DNA of 64,000 bases from Gammaproteobacteria bacterium (lineage in GTDB: Bacteria > Pseudomonadota > Gammaproteobacteria > Nitrosococcales > Methylophagaceae), in assembly GCA_029248745.1 (NCBI GenBank), contig JAQWIT010000003.1, positions 326,931 through 390,930 on the forward strand. The letters run 5' to 3'. Positions 36,332-47,041 of this stretch are shown in pieces. The position numbers and the translations under genes are program-made. The notes beneath the pieces were generated by a model. The model did not search any database. It was not told the DNA's origin and saw only the letters and a program-made list of their open reading frames with translations. Each line of letters opens with the position of its first letter. The first letter of the stretch is position 1.

Positions 36332-38344
36332 TTAAACAAGTAGAGGAGCAATAACAAGGCTCACAATAGCCATTACATTAATCAAAATATTCATTGAAGG
36401 GCCTGATGTATCTTTCAAAGGGTCACCAACAGTATCACCAACAACAACTGCTGTGTGAACATCAGAACCTTTACCCCCTAAATTACCTTTTTCGACATGC
36501 TTTTTGGCATTGTCCCAAGCGCCACCGGCATTAGCCATCATCAAGGCCATCATTACACCGGTGATTAATGCACCGCCTAACATGCCGCCTAATGCTTCGG
36601 GACCGATGCCAAAGCCGACAATGACAGGGGCCAGGATAGCTAACGCACCAGGCAAGACCATTTTATCTAAGGCTGCTTTTGTTGCGATATCCACACAGCG
36701 GGCTGTGTCGGGTTGTGCTGTGCCTTCTAATAGGCCAGGAATATCACGGAATTGGCGGCGTATTTCATGGATCATATCGAAGGCAGCATCACCAACAGCA
36801 GTCATCGTTAGAGCACTAACTAAGAATGGAAAAATACCACCTAAAAACATCCCAACTAACACAACAGGATTGTTAAGGAGTAATTGGAATTCACTGTCGC
36901 CAAGACTAATCGTCTCAATATAAGCACTGATTAATGCCAATGCAGCAAGGGCAGCAGCACCAATTGCAAAGCCTTTACCTATAGCAGCTGTTGTGTTACC
37001 TAACTCATCAAGGGAGTCAGTGATTTCACGTGTTTGTTCTTCCATTTCAGCCATTTCAGCAATACCACCTGCATTATCTGCCACGGGGCCATAGGCATCA
37101 ATTGCCATGGTAATACCAACGGTAGCTAACATACCAACAGCAGCAATACCCACACCATATAACCCAGCATAATGACTAGAAACAAAGATGATGGTAGCAA
37201 TGGTGAGAACAGGAATAGCAACCGATTGCATCCCCAGCGCCAGGCCACTAATCATAACCGTAGCAGGACCAGTCTCACCGTCTTTAGCGAGTTTTCTAAC
37301 CGGTGGCCCACCTGTATAATATTCAGTCACTAAACCAATAATGATTCCACCTACAGCGCCAGATAAGACGGCCATCCAAAGGTTGAATGTGCCACCCATT
37401 GAGAAGATCAGAATTAAAGCCACAACAACAAAAATAGCAGAAGAGCCCATGGTCCCAATTCTTAAAGCGACTTCAGGGCTTTTGTCTGCAAAATGTTTAA
37501 CAGCATAGATACCTGCGATAGAACACAGTAAACCGATAGAGGCTAGGGCAAGTGGCATAAACATGAGCGTTTGCTGGTTATCAGCCAGTTGATGGATAGC
37601 GGCTAAACTCATGGTGGATGCAATAGCGAGACTGGCAATCATTGAGCCACAATAAGATTCAAAAATATCAGAACCCATACCTGCAACGTCACCGACATTA
37701 TCACCAACGTTATCAGCAATAACGCCAGGGTTACGAGGATCATCTTCAGGAATGCCTGCCTCAACCTTACCTACTAAATCTGCACCAACATCGGCACTTT
37801 TAGTGAAAATACCGCCACCCACACGTGAGAATAATGCAACAGAAGAAGCACCCATACCAAACCCATGGATGACATGCGCAGTATGCGGGTCAGAACCAAA
37901 AATTAAATATAAGATGCCTAAGCCAAGAAGCCCCATTGAAGCGACGGTCAATCCCATAATGGAACCACCGAAGAAAGCAACAGTTAATGCCTCTGAAGCG
38001 CCCTTATCTTGGGCAGCCGTAGCGGTACGAACGTTAGCCTGCGTCGCGGCGTACATCCCGATGTAACCAGCTGCACCTGAACATAAAGCACCAAGGAGAA
38101 ATGCGAAGGCTGTTGTTCCGCCTAAATCACTCATCCAGATGGCTAACAGTACGATAGTGGAAAAAATAGCTAATCGCGTGTATTCAGCCTTCATGAAAAC
38201 CATAGCACCGAGGTGTATTTGGTCCCCTATTTCAATCACTTTACCTGACCCTGCTGGTGCACTTTTAACCATGCCATAAACCAAATAAGCACAGTAAAGA
38301 CCAATGACACCGAACAAAGCCGGCACGAAACTCAACACTGACAT
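36332..38344 (-). CDS. hppA: Membrane-bound proton/sodium-translocating pyrophosphatase
   Basis: A 670-residue integral membrane PPase with about 16 segments. The PPi-binding motifs [23 protein letters not shown] and a later DNAGGIAEM are intact. The start at 38344 (MSVLSFVP) is chosen because upstream residues of the longer frame look non-coding and GGGGT precedes this ATG. The motif [10 protein letters not shown] has alanine where potassium-independent enzymes have lysine, so this is the potassium-dependent class, which includes both H+ and Na+ pumps. It couples PPi hydrolysis to ion gradient formation. Confidence 0.95.
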   Translation of the reverse strand: MSVLSFVPALFGVIGLYCAYLVYGMVKSAPAGSGKVIEIGDQIHLGAMVFMKAEYTRLAIFSTIVLLAIWMSDLGGTTAFAFLLGALCSGAAGYIGMYAATQANVRTATAAQDKGASEALTVAFFGGSIMGLTVASMGLLGLGILYLIFGSDPHTAHVIHGFGMGASSVALFSRVGGGIFTKSADVGADLVGKVEAGIPEDDPRNPGVIADNVGDNVGDVAGMGSDIFESYCGSMIASLAIASTMSLAAIHQLADNQQTLMFMPLALASIGLLCSIAGIYAVKHFADKSPEVALRIGTMGSSAIFVVVALILIFSMGGTFNLWMAVLSGAVGGIIIGLVTEYYTGGPPVRKLAKDGETGPATVMISGLALGMQSVAIPVLTIATIIFVSSHYAGLYGVGIAAVGMLATVGITMAIDAYGPVADNAGGIAEMAEMEEQTREITDSLDELGNTTAAIGKGFAIGAAALAALALISAYIETISLGDSEFQLLLNNPVVLVGMFLGGIFPFLVSALTMTAVGDAAFDMIHEIRRQFRDIPGLLEGTAQPDTARCVDIATKAALDKMVLPGALAILAPVIVGFGIGPEALGGMLGGALITGVMMALMMANAGGAWDNAKKHVEKGNLGGKGSDVHTAVVVGDTVGDPLKDTSGPSMNILINVMAIVSLVIAPLLV

Positions 38345-38498
38345 AAGCAGAACCCCATCTATAAAATTAGTAAATAGTGATATGAATAAACACGAACCCA
38401 ATAATCAATTAATAAAGATAACGCTTCTTATACCTTGGATTGTATCAGCCTGTAAAGTTGTAAACAGCAAACTCATGAATCTGCTAGATTAGTGGGTC

Positions 38499-39298
38499 GT
38501 GATTGGATGGGTAAGTTTCGCCTTAATAGGCATATCCGTGGGCATCAGTACTGGCTTATCAAGGCTAGGTAGGGGCTTAGTTAGCGTGCCTGCTTTATCA
38601 TATATTTTAAACTTTTATGGTATGCCAGAAACACATTTAATACATATCGCCGTTAGCACATCTTTGATGGCAATCATCGTGACTTCCTTTTCATCATTAC
38701 TCGCACATCATCGCGGGAAAAATGTGGATTGACAACTGATGAAAAGGCTTTTTATAGGCCTAATAGTGGGTGGCTTTCTTGGCGCATATTTCGCGACTTA
38801 ATGTGCAGTCAATTGTTACAACGCTTTTTTGCTGTTTATGCTTTCTTGATGTCCATTAGGTTGTGGGTCTCAATACCTGTTTTAGAGATATCAACGCGCT
38901 TGTTAAAGCAGCCTTGTTTAGTTGTCTCTAGTGCTAGCTTTTGTGGTGTTTCCGCTTTGGCCGTGACGGGAGGAGGTACCATGGTTGTCCCGTATTTATT
39001 TTTGGCCGGACAAAAGATACAAACAGCCATAGGTACATCAGCCGCTTGCGCATTTTCAATCGCGGTTTCTGGGGTATTGGGTTTCATTGCTACGGGGCAA
39101 CAACATCAAATAGCAGGAGAATGGCGAATAGGCTTCATTTATTGGCTGGCATTTTTAGGCTTGATTAGTATCAGTATGATATCTGCACCATTAGCAGTAA
39201 AATGGTCAAGAAATTATCCGCTGGTTTCATCAGAACGCTTGTTCTCGTTAGTATCGATGGCGGTATCGATATCATTGTTTTTGGTTAGGAGTGTGTGA
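38499..39298 (+). pseudogene. TauE/SafE-family sulfite/anion exporter, broken
   Basis: The N-terminal third (GTG 38499) has the family start and ends at TGA 38730-38732 in the segment AHHRGKNVD-stop-QLMKRLF. Family members have tryptophan here, so TGG probably became TGA. The same frame continues for about 20 codons (GLIVGGFLGAYFAT). A frameshift near 38795 then takes it into the frame of the C-terminal two thirds, with VTGGGTMVVPYLF and AIGTSAA, to 39298. A working eight-segment exporter cannot be made from this. Confidence 0.85.
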
Positions 39299-39466
39299 AT
39301 GAATAAATGGGTTTGTATGGTATGTGGCTTTATCTACGATGAAGAAAAAGGCCTACCTGAAGAGGGTATTACGCCAGGTACACGTTGGGACGATATACCT
39401 GATGACTGGCACTGCCCAGAATGTTCTGTCGGAAAAGAAGATTTTGAAATGGTGGTTTTAGAATAA
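39299..39466 (+). CDS. Rubredoxin
   Basis: A 55-residue iron protein with both ligand pairs, CMVCG (Cys6, Cys9) and CPEC (Cys39, Cys42), plus the conserved aromatic core ([20 protein letters not shown]). It carries single electrons, for example to alkane hydroxylases or oxidative-stress enzymes. The partner is not in the window. The ATG directly abuts the stop of the broken TauE gene. It is intact despite that neighbour. Confidence 0.93.
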   Translation: MNKWVCMVCGFIYDEEKGLPEEGITPGTRWDDIPDDWHCPECSVGKEDFEMVVLE

Positions 39467-39553
39467 GATGAAATGTGTATCTGAGTTTAATCAAGCATTA
39501 AATTCTTATATAATTATTTGATTTTATTCTTTGCTTATTTGGAGCACCATTTT

Positions 39554-40093
39554 ATGAATCTTGACCGAGTTGGTTCAGGGAAAAATTTACCTGATGACAT
39601 TAACGTAATTATTGAAATTCCATCCCATTCCGATCCGGTTAAATATGAAGTTGATAAAGAAACAGGCGCATTATTTGTTGATCGTTTCATGAATACGGCC
39701 ATGTTTTACCCATGTAACTATGGCTATGTGCCCCATACCTTATCTGATGATGGCGATCCAGTAGATGTTTTAGTTATGAGCCCATACGCACTTATCAGTG
39801 GCTCAGTTGTACAATGTAGGCCAGTGGGTATGCTTAAAATGACAGATGAGTCTGGTGAAGATGCAAAGGTTATTGCTGTACCACACGATAAGTTGTACGA
39901 CGATGTTAAAAACATCGAAGACGTATCACCCCGTTTATTAGATCAATTAGCGCACTTTTTTGAGCACTATAAAGATCTAGAAAAAGAAAAATGGGTCAAA
40001 ATTGAAGGTTGGGTTGGACTTGAAGAAGCAAAAGCAGAAATTATGGAAAGCGTGGAACGCTTTAACGAGGCACCAGTTAAACCACAATTCTAA
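39554..40093 (+). CDS. ppa: Soluble inorganic pyrophosphatase
   Basis: A 179-residue family I pyrophosphatase (start ATG 39554, MNLDRVGSG; the longer frame to 39518 is not family-like). The signature [13 protein letters not shown] and the substrate residues around YPCNYGYVP are present. It hydrolyses PPi to phosphate without energy capture. It lies about 1.2 kb from the membrane pyrophosphatase that competes for the same substrate. Confidence 0.95.
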   Translation: MNLDRVGSGKNLPDDINVIIEIPSHSDPVKYEVDKETGALFVDRFMNTAMFYPCNYGYVPHTLSDDGDPVDVLVMSPYALISGSVVQCRPVGMLKMTDESGEDAKVIAVPHDKLYDDVKNIEDVSPRLLDQLAHFFEHYKDLEKEKWVKIEGWVGLEEAKAEIMESVERFNEAPVKPQF

Positions 40094-40119
40094 CTTTATC
40101 ATGCGTTTAGATACATTTA

Positions 40120-40159
40120 TCGGCGGGCTGATATCTCATTAGACTCGCCGAGATTGTTT
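40120..40159 (+). terminator. Possible terminator between ppa and serB
   Basis: TCGGCGGG pairs imperfectly with CTCGCCGA across an AT-rich loop and is followed shortly by GTTTTTAG. Weak stem, so only suggestive. Confidence 0.35.
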
Positions 40160-40175
40160 TTAGAGAAGGAAAATA

Positions 40176-41009
40176 ATGACCAAACTCGTATTACAAGGCA
40201 ATGCATTAACAAAAGATATTGCTTCAGATATCGCAGAAAAAGTAGCAGGCAGTCTTGACTATAAGCCCGACTTTTCAACAATTACAGTCACGCAACGGCT
40301 AGGACAGGAACAATTGAAAGCCCTTCGAGAAGACTATGCTTTTGATATTAATGAAATACCTGAAGAGTTTGATCCCAGTGAAGCCTCGCTATTGGTAACG
40401 GATATGGATTCAACGCTCATCAGTATTGAATGTGTTGATGAGATCGCATATTTTATTAATGCCAAACCACAAGTGTCTGCCATTACAGAAGCTGCAATGC
40501 GAGGTGAGATTGATTTTGAAACATCACTCCGGCAGCGCGTTGCCTTATTAAAAGGATTGGACTTTTCGGTATTAGAACAAGTGTTTGAACAACGTCTGAG
40601 TTTAAACTCAGGGGCGAAAACAATGCTTGAGGGCCTAAAACAGAAGGGCATCAAAACGGCACTAGTATCAGGTGGTTTCACCTTTTTTACGGAACGATTA
40701 CAGCAACAATTAGGTCTAGATTATACCTTGGCAAATATGCTCGCTTCACAGGATGGCAAATTAACGGGCGAAGTTGAAGGAGAAATCTGTGGTGCACAAG
40801 CCAAAGCAGATTTTCTATTGCAGCAATGCCAACAACTGGGTATTTCACCATCACAGACTGTTGCGATGGGAGACGGAGCAAATGATCTGGTCATGATGAA
40901 AGAGGCTGGGCTTAGTATTGCTTATCATGCGAAGCCAGCTGTACAGGCACAGGCTATGACCCAGTTAAACCATTGTGGTTTAGAAGGCGTATTGGGACTA
41001 TTGCAGTAA
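40176..41009 (+). CDS. serB: Phosphoserine phosphatase
   Basis: A 277-residue HAD-superfamily enzyme that makes serine from phosphoserine. The nucleophile motif DMDST lies at residues 76-80 (Asp76 and Asp78), ALVSGGFTFF is motif II, and GDGANDLVMMKEAG is the metal-binding motif near the end. The ribosome-binding site AGAAGGA precedes ATG 40176. Serine feeds the CysE/CysM cysteine route also present here. Confidence 0.95.
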   Translation: MTKLVLQGNALTKDIASDIAEKVAGSLDYKPDFSTITVTQRLGQEQLKALREDYAFDINEIPEEFDPSEASLLVTDMDSTLISIECVDEIAYFINAKPQVSAITEAAMRGEIDFETSLRQRVALLKGLDFSVLEQVFEQRLSLNSGAKTMLEGLKQKGIKTALVSGGFTFFTERLQQQLGLDYTLANMLASQDGKLTGEVEGEICGAQAKADFLLQQCQQLGISPSQTVAMGDGANDLVMMKEAGLSIAYHAKPAVQAQAMTQLNHCGLEGVLGLLQ

Positions 41010-41097
41010 GGTTTTAACTAGCATAAGCTTGAAATTGGTATGGAGATCCCCACTTATGCGAACGAGGATCAGATTTTTTAATAAAAGAGGTAGTACG

Positions 41098-41412
41098 ATG
41101 GATGTGATGGACCGGATTAAGCAGGCGATTGAGTCTAATAACGTTATTTTGTTTATGAAGGGAACACCAGATTTTCCACAATGTGGATTCTCTAGTCGTT
41201 CTTCAGCAGCATTAACAGAATGTGGCCAAGAATTTGCTTATATCAACGTGCTGGCAGAACCAGAAGTACGGGAAAACTTACATCGCTTTGCTGACTGGCC
41301 AACGTTCCCACAATTGTATATTGGTGGTGAGTTAGTGGGCGGTTGTGACATCGTAATGGAGCTATACGAATCAGGCGAATTAAAAACAATGGTTGAACAA
41401 GCAGGCAAATAA
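41098..41412 (+). CDS. grxD: Monothiol glutaredoxin (Grx4 type)
   Basis: 104 residues from ATG 41098, chosen for AAGAGG upstream and the family N-terminus (MDRIKQAIESNNVILFMKG). The CGFS active site is at residues 29-32. Such proteins bind [2Fe-2S] clusters with glutathione and work in Fe-S trafficking with BolA and A-type carriers. It is 5 nt before clpS. Confidence 0.94.
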   Translation: MDVMDRIKQAIESNNVILFMKGTPDFPQCGFSSRSSAALTECGQEFAYINVLAEPEVRENLHRFADWPTFPQLYIGGELVGGCDIVMELYESGELKTMVEQAGK

Positions 41413-41417
41413 TCGAA

Positions 41418-41744
41418 ATGAGTGAAGAATACGATCATGATTGGCAAGGGGAGAGCGGTCTAACCGTTTCACCCGTTAAGCCGGACTTAAAACAACCTCC
41501 AAAATATCGGGTGTTGATGTTAAATGACGACTATACCCCAATGGATTTTGTGATCGAAATATTGGAAGGTTTATTCAGCATGGAGCGTGAGAACGCGACA
41601 CGTACGATGATGCAAGTCCATACCGAAGGTTATGCACAATGCGGTATGTACACGTTTGAAATTGCAGAAGCAAAAGTAGAACAGGCGAATAGTTATGCGC
41701 AACAGCATGGTCATCCCTTGCAATGTACGATGGAAGAAGAATAA
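41418..41744 (+). CDS. clpS: ClpAP adaptor ClpS (N-recognin)
   Basis: A 108-residue adaptor that delivers N-end-rule substrates to ClpAP. Conserved YRVLMLNDDYTPMDFVIE and the HTEGYAQCGMYTFEIAE segment with substrate-binding residues are present. It immediately precedes clpA, 27 nt away, the standard order. Confidence 0.95.
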   Translation: MSEEYDHDWQGESGLTVSPVKPDLKQPPKYRVLMLNDDYTPMDFVIEILEGLFSMERENATRTMMQVHTEGYAQCGMYTFEIAEAKVEQANSYAQQHGHPLQCTMEEE

Positions 41745-41771
41745 ATCACTGGGTGAACAAGAGGTCACATA

Positions 41772-44030
41772 ATGCTAAGTAAAGAGCTAGAACAAACATT
41801 AAGCCAAGCATTTAGTCATGCACGTAAATCAGCACATGAGTTTTTGACTGTCGAACATTTACTTCTAGCACTATTAGAAAATGGCCAAGCGCTCGCAGTC
41901 CTAAAAGTATGTGATGTCAACATCACAACATTGAGACGAGAACTGTCAGATTTCTTAGCTGACAATTTACCAACCTTATCAGAAGAAGCAGAACGTGAAA
42001 CGCAGCCGACACTGGCATTTCAGCGTGTACTTCAGCGTGCAGTTATGCATGTGCAATCGTCAGGCGGAACCGAAGTGACCGGAGCTAACGTTTTGGTTTC
42101 TGTTTTTTCAGAACAACGATCACAAGCGGTTTATTTTTTACAGAAACAAGATGTCATGCGGCTGGATGTGGTCAATGCCATTAGTCAAGGGGCGGAAAAT
42201 GATCTGCTTGAATTACAATCAGAGGAAAGTGAAGAAGCGATAAGCCAAGAGTCAAGCGAGCAAGATAGCAAAAACCCACTCGCAATGTATGCATCAAACT
42301 TAAATACCTTGGCATTAGCCGGTAAAGTTGATCCCTTGATTGGGCGAGAACATGAGATAGAACGAACGCTACAAATTTTATGCCGTCGTCGCAAAAATAA
42401 CCCCTTATTTGTAGGTGAAGCGGGTGTTGGTAAAACAGCATTGGCAGAAGGTTTAGCCAAACGTGTTGTCGAAGGGCAAGTTCCAGAGGTACTTGAAAAT
42501 TCGGTGATTTATTCCCTCGATATGGGAGCGTTAGTCGCAGGTACAAAATACCGTGGTGATTTTGAAAAGCGTTTAAAAGCATTATTGAAAGAAATAAAAA
42601 AGCAGCCTGATGCGATTTTATTTATTGATGAAATTCATACATTAATTGGCGCTGGTTCTGCTGGTAATTCTGCTATGGACGCTGCCAACCTATTGAAACC
42701 GTTACTGGCATCAGGTGAGCTTAAATGTATGGGTTCAACAACCTATCAAGAATACCGTGGTATTTTTGAGCATGACCATGCCTTAACGCGTCGTTTCCAG
42801 AAAATAGATGTGCCAGAACCATCAGTTGAAGAAACCAAGCAAATTCTGAAAGGCTTGAAATCAGGTCTAGAAGAACATCATGATGTGCGCTACACAACTG
42901 GGGCTATCGAACAAGCAGCAGAACTATCTGATCGCCACATAAACGATCGTTATTTACCCGATAAAGCCATAGATGTATTAGATGAAGTAGGTGCTGCACA
43001 ACGAATTTTACCTAAATCTAAGCGCAAGAAAAAAATCGGTGTCAGTGATGTGCAAAGTATTGTTGCTAAGATTGCTAGAATTCCAGCGAAGACAGTCAAT
43101 AACACAGATAAAGACAATCTCAAGAACCTTGAGAAAAACCTCGAGCATGTCATTTTCGGTCAAGGGGAAGCGATTTCAGCCTTATCTTCTGCTATTAAAA
43201 TGGCCAGATCAGGTTTAGGTCACCCAGAACGCCCAACAGGGGCTTTTCTATTCACAGGGCCTACAGGTGTCGGTAAAACCGAAGTTACACGACAATTGGC
43301 TCATAATTTAGGTGTCGAACTAATTCGTTTTGATATGTCTGAATATATGGAAAGCCATACTGTTTCTCGACTTATTGGTGCGCCACCAGGCTATGTTGGT
43401 TACGATCAAGGTGGGCTACTAACAGAAGCCATTAATAAACAGCCACACGCAGTACTCCTGCTGGATGAAATCGAGAAAGCCCATCCAGATGTGTTCAATT
43501 TGTTACTACAAGTGATGGACCATGGCACACTGACGGATAACAATGGTCGTAAAGCTGATTTCCGTCATGTGGTCTTAGTAATGACCAGTAATGCGGGCGC
43601 ACACGAAATGGGTCGTTCGTCGATGGGCTTTACCCAACAAGATCATCAAGCTGATGGAATGGAAGTGATTAAACGTGCCTTTACACCTGAGTTCCGTAAT
43701 CGCTTAGATGGCATCATCCAATTTAAATCGTTGGCGAAAGACGCTATTTTACGTGTTGCAGATAAAGCAGTTCTAGAGCTTGAAATGTTATTACAAGACA
43801 AACAGGTCACATTAGAAATTGAAAATGATGCTCGAGAATGGCTGGCTGATAATGGCTACGATGTGAGTATGGGCGCAAGACCAATGGCGAGATTAGTACA
43901 GGAAAAAATTAAGCGGCCACTTGCTGATGAGTTACTATTTGGTCGTTTGAACAAAGGCGGTCATGTCCGTGTTGTCCTGAACGAAGGAGAGCTCGAGCTC
44001 GAGTTTGAAAACGAAATCGAATCAGTCTAA
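41772..44030 (+). CDS. clpA: ATP-dependent Clp protease ATP-binding subunit ClpA
   Basis: A 752-residue AAA+ unfoldase. An N-terminal substrate domain (about 1-150), D1 with Walker A GEAGVGKT and Walker B ILFIDEIH, and D2 with GPTGVGKTE and [12 protein letters not shown] are followed by the C-terminal sensor domain. It pairs with ClpP, which is not in the window. No defect seen. Confidence 0.97.
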   Translation: MLSKELEQTLSQAFSHARKSAHEFLTVEHLLLALLENGQALAVLKVCDVNITTLRRELSDFLADNLPTLSEEAERETQPTLAFQRVLQRAVMHVQSSGGTEVTGANVLVSVFSEQRSQAVYFLQKQDVMRLDVVNAISQGAENDLLELQSEESEEAISQESSEQDSKNPLAMYASNLNTLALAGKVDPLIGREHEIERTLQILCRRRKNNPLFVGEAGVGKTALAEGLAKRVVEGQVPEVLENSVIYSLDMGALVAGTKYRGDFEKRLKALLKEIKKQPDAILFIDEIHTLIGAGSAGNSAMDAANLLKPLLASGELKCMGSTTYQEYRGIFEHDHALTRRFQKIDVPEPSVEETKQILKGLKSGLEEHHDVRYTTGAIEQAAELSDRHINDRYLPDKAIDVLDEVGAAQRILPKSKRKKKIGVSDVQSIVAKIARIPAKTVNNTDKDNLKNLEKNLEHVIFGQGEAISALSSAIKMARSGLGHPERPTGAFLFTGPTGVGKTEVTRQLAHNLGVELIRFDMSEYMESHTVSRLIGAPPGYVGYDQGGLLTEAINKQPHAVLLLDEIEKAHPDVFNLLLQVMDHGTLTDNNGRKADFRHVVLVMTSNAGAHEMGRSSMGFTQQDHQADGMEVIKRAFTPEFRNRLDGIIQFKSLAKDAILRVADKAVLELEMLLQDKQVTLEIENDAREWLADNGYDVSMGARPMARLVQEKIKRPLADELLFGRLNKGGHVRVVLNEGELELEFENEIESV

Positions 44031-44372
44031 AAAGGAAGTCTTGTTTTTAGACTGATAGTAGCCACTATCGCCGATTGTTACCAAAAAATATCAAGATAAA
44101 AAGCTTGACAAATCGATAGTTATTCACGCGTACTATGCGTAGTGTCATAAAACTATCATAAAGTAACGCTAAGCTGTTGATTAATAAAATACTGTTTGTA
44201 AACCATTGATTTTATTGATATTAAAATCATTGGTTAAAAAGTAACCAATTTAAGCTGATCGCTTATGTATGAATACTTTAAGGAACACCGAAAGACTTAA
44301 TCACAGAGTTATCCACAGAAATTGTGAGTAACTTTATAGTTTTATGAGAAAGTTCCCTAAGGCTAGAAAAAA
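44031..44372. other. Convergent intergenic region with palindrome and DnaA-box-like sites
   Basis: A 342-nt AT-rich gap between the ends of clpA and cobO. It contains a consensus DnaA box TTATCCACA (44309-44317), facing a near-match TGTGAGTAA 5 nt further on. A near-match TTATTCACG lies near 44120. A perfect TTGACA -35 element is at about 44105. An imperfect 14-bp inverted repeat runs 44201-44214/44222-44235. No protein-coding frame of note. Its role is unknown. Confidence 0.4.
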
Positions 44373-44990
44373 TTAAAGCTCAATGCCTTTTTGAGCTTGG
44401 ATACCAGCCCTAAAAGCATGCTTAACGTCTTCGATACGACTCACAGTATCACCAGCTTCAATAATGGCATCTGGTGCACCCCGGCCAGTAATGATCACAT
44501 GCTGCATGGCGGGGCGTTGAGCAATATCATTTAATATACTGTCTGTCTCTAAATAACCCATTTTGAGTACAATATTAAGTTCATCGAGTAAAACCATATC
44601 AATAGAAGGGTCCTGTAAGAGTTTTTGGCAAACGGACCAACCGGCTTTAGCCGAAGCAATATCTTGCTCTAAATTTTGCGTGTCCCAAGTAAAGCCGTCG
44701 CCCATAATATGGTAATCGACCTCATCAGGAAACCGTCTAAAAAAGGCTTCTTCACCGGTGCTAAAAGCACCTTTGATAAATTGGATAATACCGACTTTCA
44801 TATTATGGCCCAGTGCTCGCGCAACCATGCCAAAGCCAGAAGAACTTTTCCCCTTACCATTACCAGTAATAACAAGTAAGAGTCCTTTATCTTTGTTAGC
44901 TTTTTGAACCTGTTTATCTACAACGTCTTTTTGACGCTGCATTCTCTTTTTGTGACGTTCAGGTCTATTGTTGACCATAGTATTATCCAT
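44373..44990 (-). CDS. cobO: Cob(I)yrinic acid a,c-diamide adenosyltransferase
   Basis: 205 residues from ATG 44990 (upstream residues of the longer frame are not family-like). The Walker A-type loop GNGKGKSSSGFG, IIQFIKG, DELNIVLKMGYL and TGRGAPDAI match the BtuR/CobO family. It adds the adenosyl group to the cobalt of corrinoids during synthesis or salvage. It follows btuB by 86 nt on the same strand, so the two probably share the cobalamin riboswitch. Confidence 0.94.
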   Translation of the reverse strand: MDNTMVNNRPERHKKRMQRQKDVVDKQVQKANKDKGLLLVITGNGKGKSSSGFGMVARALGHNMKVGIIQFIKGAFSTGEEAFFRRFPDEVDYHIMGDGFTWDTQNLEQDIASAKAGWSVCQKLLQDPSIDMVLLDELNIVLKMGYLETDSILNDIAQRPAMQHVIITGRGAPDAIIEAGDTVSRIEDVKHAFRAGIQAQKGIEL

Positions 44991-45076
44991 TAGAAAAGAA
45001 AGGTTATTAAAGAATGGACACCTTCTGCTCCAGAAAGTGTCCATTTGGCTGATAATTAAATCTGTGAAGAGAGCGT

Positions 45077-46918
45077 TTACATGTGTGGCCGGTAATGTAA
45101 TGACATCAAGAAGTTAGCGCCGTCGGTATTGTAACCAGAGACTTCTTCATATTCTTGGTTGAAGAGGTTTGCTATTTTTAATTGTAAGTGTAAGTTTCTA
45201 ATAACCTTATAATTTCCGACTAAATCTACAGTTGTATAGGGCGCTAATCGTCGACTATTCGCTGAGTCATCGAACCGTCGGCCGACAGTATAAATTTTAG
45301 TAGCAAGAGAATAACAGCCAAATGACTTATAGCCATTTAACGTAAAGGAGTGTTCAGCACGTCTGGCTAAAACATTGCCTTCATTAGTAACTGATGAGCG
45401 GTTTTCTGGTTCAGCAAGTGTTAGTTGACTATCAAACTCGATACCAACTATTTGTTTTTGAGCTGTAAACTCAACGCCTCTGATACGTGCTTTCGAAATA
45501 TTTTGTGGGATAAAAAAGCTATCAAGAGAGATAAAATCATTAATGTGAGTTTGGTAGATGGCTAAAGACCAATTGGTATTAAAGTGTGAGCCGGATAACC
45601 CAATCTCGTAACTTTTAGATTCTTCTGGCTCTAAATTTGGGTTAGCACCAAATGGTGAATATAAGTCAACAAAAGAGGGTGCAGTGTAGGCCGTACCATA
45701 AGAAACGTATGCTCTTAGAGCATTTGAAACTTGATGGCCAAAGGCAACATTACCAGTTGTATGATGCCCAAATTGGTCATTATCATCAACACGTAGTGCT
45801 ATACGGTAATCACTATTGCCAAATTGGCCTACTAATTGGCTAAAATAGGCCCTGTTATTAGATTCGTCTTCATTAAAATCATTCGTCGTATCAATTTTGT
45901 CATTTTCAAAATCAAAACCAAGACTCAACAAGGTGCCAGCATCAAGTTTAAAATCATTTTGTAAGCTAAAGTAGTTTTTTTCGTTATCAGTAAAGTTAAC
46001 GTCAACACCATCTTTATTATTTTCAGACTCTACTTTCCCTTGGCTAAGTGAACTAGTGATAGACCAACTAGGAGTAATTTCGCTATCCAAACGCATGCCG
46101 AGAGTATGTTGCAAAAAATCAGTCTGATTACCTACAAAAATCGAACCATCAAATTCAGTTTCACCTTCGCTGTATAGATTAAAAATCTCAATATTGGTCC
46201 GTTCGGTAAATTGATGGCCAATATGTACTGATAGGTTCCGGTTTTGGTATGCATCATTATCAGGTTCATTGGTAAAGCAGCCAATAAAAAGCCTGCCACT
46301 CCGGCCATCACAGCTGTTAAAGCCATCACTTTCTTTATAGCCTGCACCTACATTAAACCAAGTATTGTTGTTACCACCTGAAATTGAGAAATTGGCGAGT
46401 TTAGTGCTGTGCGTGCCATAGCCAATAGAAAAGTGAGGGGTTAATGAATTGCTTTTAGCTTGTTTTGTGAAAATTTGAATAGTACCCCCAATTGATTCTG
46501 ATCCATAAAGGCTAGATTGTGGACCACGTAAGAGTTCAATCCTTTCAATATGCTCTAGTGGAATATGTTCAAGCTGAGGAGCTCCAAACTCACTTGTAGC
46601 GAGTTTAATGCCATTGAGTAAGATTTGAGTATGATTAGAATCAGTGCCACGAATAAAAAGGGAGGTTAATTTTCCAGTACCTCCTGTATTAGCTATATCC
46701 ACCCCAGGTAATGACGATATAGCTTCTGTAAGCGTTTGATAGTTGAAACGTTCAATATCTCGTCGAGTAACGACTGAAACAGATGACAGTAAGCGAGCAG
46801 CAGGAATATCTGTCCTATGAGCTGAGACAATCATTGTGTCGAGTTGAGTTTCGTTAGCGGAAACTGGCGTCGACATAAGTATGGGTAGTAGTGATAAAGC
46901 AATAAAGCGGGATGACAT
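45077..46918 (-). CDS. btuB: TonB-dependent vitamin B12 outer-membrane receptor
   Basis: A 613-residue receptor with a signal peptide (about 1-21), a TonB box DTMIVSA (about 27-33), a plug domain (about 40-150, with SSLPGVDI and LRGPQSSLYGS) and a 22-stranded barrel ending with an aromatic-rich strand. Size and plug resemble BtuB. The upstream cobalamin riboswitch and adjacent cobO make corrinoid uptake very likely. Intact. Confidence 0.93.
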   Translation of the reverse strand: MSSRFIALSLLPILMSTPVSANETQLDTMIVSAHRTDIPAARLLSSVSVVTRRDIERFNYQTLTEAISSLPGVDIANTGGTGKLTSLFIRGTDSNHTQILLNGIKLATSEFGAPQLEHIPLEHIERIELLRGPQSSLYGSESIGGTIQIFTKQAKSNSLTPHFSIGYGTHSTKLANFSISGGNNNTWFNVGAGYKESDGFNSCDGRSGRLFIGCFTNEPDNDAYQNRNLSVHIGHQFTERTNIEIFNLYSEGETEFDGSIFVGNQTDFLQHTLGMRLDSEITPSWSITSSLSQGKVESENNKDGVDVNFTDNEKNYFSLQNDFKLDAGTLLSLGFDFENDKIDTTNDFNEDESNNRAYFSQLVGQFGNSDYRIALRVDDNDQFGHHTTGNVAFGHQVSNALRAYVSYGTAYTAPSFVDLYSPFGANPNLEPEESKSYEIGLSGSHFNTNWSLAIYQTHINDFISLDSFFIPQNISKARIRGVEFTAQKQIVGIEFDSQLTLAEPENRSSVTNEGNVLARRAEHSFTLNGYKSFGCYSLATKIYTVGRRFDDSANSRRLAPYTTVDLVGNYKVIRNLHLQLKIANLFNQEYEEVSGYNTDGANFLMSLHYRPHM

Positions 46919-46939
46919 AGTGTTGAGCCCCTAGTTTTG

Positions 46940-46959
46940 ACTTGTTATTTGTAACAAGT
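46940..46959 (-). promoter_or_regulatory. Hairpin just upstream of btuB ribosome-binding site
   Basis: ACTTGTTA and TAACAAGT form an 8-bp stem with a 4-nt loop, a few nucleotides before AGGGGC and the btuB ATG. It may take part in the riboswitch expression platform by altering access to the start (inference). Confidence 0.4.
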
Positions 46960-47041
46960 AATTTCAATTAACCAAGACACAGCACAAGGAAGGCACCAGA
47001 TAGACTGATTCCTATTACCCAGAGTTCGCCCGCCGCGAATT

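Noticed and set aside
7379..39298. Programmed stop-codon readthrough or a reassigned codon, suggested by repeated in-frame stops in DUF4845, PEP-CTERM, pilU-like, TauE and the ORF at 34703
   Set aside because: All three stop codons are involved, all three also end intact housekeeping genes normally, and several affected genes carry frameshifts or deletions as well. Pseudogenisation explains the set better.
44031..44372. Replication origin between clpA and cobO because of a consensus DnaA box
   Set aside because: There is only one consensus box with two poor neighbours, and no dnaA, dnaN, rpmH or gidA nearby.
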